A stretch of DNA of 64,000 bases from contig CM055110.1 in NCBI GenBank assembly GCA_029204225.1, positions 42,573,862 to 42,637,861 of the forward strand, given 5' to 3'. Positions 61,837 to 64,000 of the stretch are shown piece by piece. Origin of the DNA: Diphasiastrum complanatum. Its lineage: Eukaryota; Streptophyta; Lycopodiopsida; Lycopodiales; Lycopodiaceae. The position numbers and the translations under genes were made by a program. How positions within the stretch are numbered: position 1 is the stretch's first letter; the number at the start of each line of letters is the position of its first letter. Below the pieces are notes generated by a model that was given only the letters and a program-made list of their open reading frames with translations, did not search any database and was not told the origin of the DNA.

Positions 61837-61903
<67 letters not shown>
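61837..61903. repeat. (GA)n microsatellite
   Basis: About 33 uninterrupted GA units. Confidence 0.96.
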
Positions 61904-61906
<3 letters not shown>

Positions 61907-64000
61907 GCCAATGAAAATCTGATACCTTGAAACATAGCTTCATGAACATCAAAACATGCGGATAATGAGATCAAAAGTAAATGCCATACTATTGAATGTA
62001 CTGTTATTTGATAATGTTTTTTGCTTCATGCCATTTGGTTGTGTGATGCTATCAAAATACATAAGTTTGTCCTTGTAATAATTTCGAAAAGAAGACAATT
62101 TTTTAATCAAAGTGCAGTAATTGATTGCTTAGGCCAAAGGGCATTTTGGAATAAGGCTTCAACCTATTGCTGAGACACAATACTTAATATTTAAATTGAC
62201 ATGCCCCAAATGAGTAGTTGACCAAATGCCCACTTGGAATGATCTTCCAAGTAACAATATTCATTGGAAAATGTTATACAATCAACCTTTAACAAGCTGA
62301 AAATTTGTCATGTCTTTTAGTAATCTACAAATCTTTGAATAATTCCATTCACTCCACATTTATAGGTGGCTGCCATTAATCAACATGTATGTGCCTAGCT
62401 AGGCTTGTAATAATGATTGAATTGCAGCCTTCCGTTAAGTTACCGTTCTGATTCAAGTGACAATTCCGTGTCTCTGATTCTTTTCACAGCTTCGAGCAAT
62501 TTTTTGAATCTCCACAACACCGATTTGTGCTACCCACTCATCGTTAGCCGAAACCGTCATGAATTCGATTCCAACTCTTCGTACTTAAGAGGTGATCAAG
62601 GCCACCAACGCTTTGATACCAAGTTGACAATCAGCAAGAATCGATCAATACAATCATCACAGTACAACATCTGGACTCTTGAAATTTGGTTGAAATCTTT
62701 GGCAACTAGTCTCGCTTTACATCTTTTGACCATTGACTTTGGATTGTCTTAAACCCCAATTGCAATAAATCATTTTTCAATTGTCAAAGGTTTTGTAACG
62801 ACCCAAGTCCAACTCTTGAAAATTAAATTAAATTCATTTTCCAATTTTTGTATTCATTTGTTATCATTGTCTCTCGACACAAGCTTCTTGAACTTGGAGA
62901 CTCTCTAGTGTTGTTACAAATGCATAACTCATCCATTATTGTTAGACATTTAGAATCGAACCTTGGAAGAGATTTTAAAACTTCGATTGGCTTTGTTGGA
63001 ATTTACTATGAAATAACTTTTTCAAGTGCACTTCAAGTAGACCCACTATCTTATTCAATAGCAAACTGGCCTGTTTTGTGATAGAACATCAAATTTGAAG
63101 CAAGCATCACACCATGATATATGTGTTTCTTGAAATCATCACCAAGTGCATAGCAAGGACCCACCTTTTAACAACATTCCAATTACAACCTTGAAAATTT
63201 TAACATCCCAACACGTGGTACAAGGGAGAAATACAATTCACATAGCAACATCAATAATGTTGTCAAGTTCAAAAGGCAATACTCCAAAATTTTCAATATT
63301 GAAGTCAACCTAATTTCAATTATAACTTTGTTAGCTATTGCAATTGCACAAGATAGATTAGTTCAAATGGATATACAAACCATGTGACCAAAAAGTTATG
63401 AGGAGAATGCAAAGATAATCAAGTGTGTCGACTCAAAAAATGACACTTGGTAGATTGAAACTCTATAAATCTACATTTTTTATTGTGTATATCATCTACA
63501 GACTTGAGATCATCATGCAACTTGGTGAACATTCTGTCAAGCTTAGCTTTATAATTGTGCTTGTCGATGTTCACCAAGCCCTGATAATGAATCATGTCTT
63601 TATTCTGAGATCTAAACAAGGGTATACTTAGTAGAGACTTAAATCTGAGATGAATCTCTGAAAATGCTTCCACACCAGGACCCTCTGTTTTAGAAGGAAG
63701 AACAAAAAAGAAAAGGTAAAAAAAGTGACTTGAAATACTCTATATTTTTAGTAAAACCTTTGTGAATGTGAGCCTTGGGATCTTGATCTTGCTAGGTCTC
63801 ATGTGTCCCATCACATGAATCCATGTACTCCTCACTCTCTATTATGGAATCCATCTTCTTTTGATCTTCACTTTGATATGAGCTTTGTGGGAGCTTGTGG
63901 TTATTGCTCATCTTTGGTTCTCTTCAACATAGGTGTGGTGGTTGCCTCCTTATTCTAGCTTTCTTGGCTTGGATTGAGAGGTATGGCACATAACATTTGT
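61904..64000. other. No gene recognised
   Basis: Short frames only. A word similar to a primer-binding site (TTGGTATCAAAGCG on the minus strand, about 62610-62623) has one mismatch to the tRNA-iMet complement and no LTR that I can define next to it. Confidence 0.4.

Noticed and set aside
62605-62630. Primer-binding-site-like TTGGTATCAAAGCG (minus strand)
   Set aside because: One mismatch to the tRNA complement, no LTR end or target duplication recognised, and no coding remnant nearby.

Overview
This is land-plant nuclear DNA. The evidence is Ty1/copia and Ty3/gypsy LTR retrotransposons, a plant-type 72-nt initiator tRNA-Met gene, long CT/GA and CA/GT microsatellites, and one five-exon GT-AG spliced gene whose product begins with a plastid-type transit peptide. 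I cannot name the species. The window is gene-poor and repeat-rich; only the tRNA and the spliced gene look intact.

Layout. 0-9 kb holds gypsy remnants: an LTR-like stretch, an integrase with catalytic changes, a 25-bp/23-bp minisatellite and a degraded reverse transcriptase. The tRNA-iMet gene follows at 9.15-9.22 kb (minus strand). From 10.0 to 24.2 kb there is one copia element cut in two. Its 5' LTR, primer-binding site and gag lie on the minus strand at 10.0-11.75 kb. Its zinc knuckle, protease, integrase, RT, RNase H and 3' LTR lie on the plus strand at 18.4-24.2 kb. Both outer LTR ends carry the same 5-bp target duplication (TGCTT), and a related uninterrupted target copy sits at about 7.27 kb, so an inversion of about 8 kb inside the element is the simplest reading. 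24.5-34.3 kb is mostly unassigned, with small tandem repeats and a GC-rich degenerate repeat at 32.3-32.7 kb. 34.4-39.5 kb holds a chromodomain-type gypsy split around a copia element. 39.7-48.4 kb is a mosaic of gypsy pieces, low-complexity reading frames, a 0.58-kb direct repeat and a large compound microsatellite.

The host gene lies at 51.4-60.6 kb on the plus strand. It encodes a 363-residue protein predicted to be plastid-targeted, with a dinucleotide-binding fold distantly like ketopantoate reductase. Its second intron contains a 739-bp insertion with a 5-bp target duplication (CCTTG). That insertion is built as LTR, primer-binding site and an inverted copy of the first ~196 bp of the LTR, an architecture I do not recognise as a standard element.

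How the parts relate: the 3' end of the tRNA-iMet gene is complementary to the primer-binding sites of both the split copia element and the intron element. Most retroelement reading frames carry stops, frameshifts or Asp-to-Asn changes at catalytic sites, so none looks able to move on its own.
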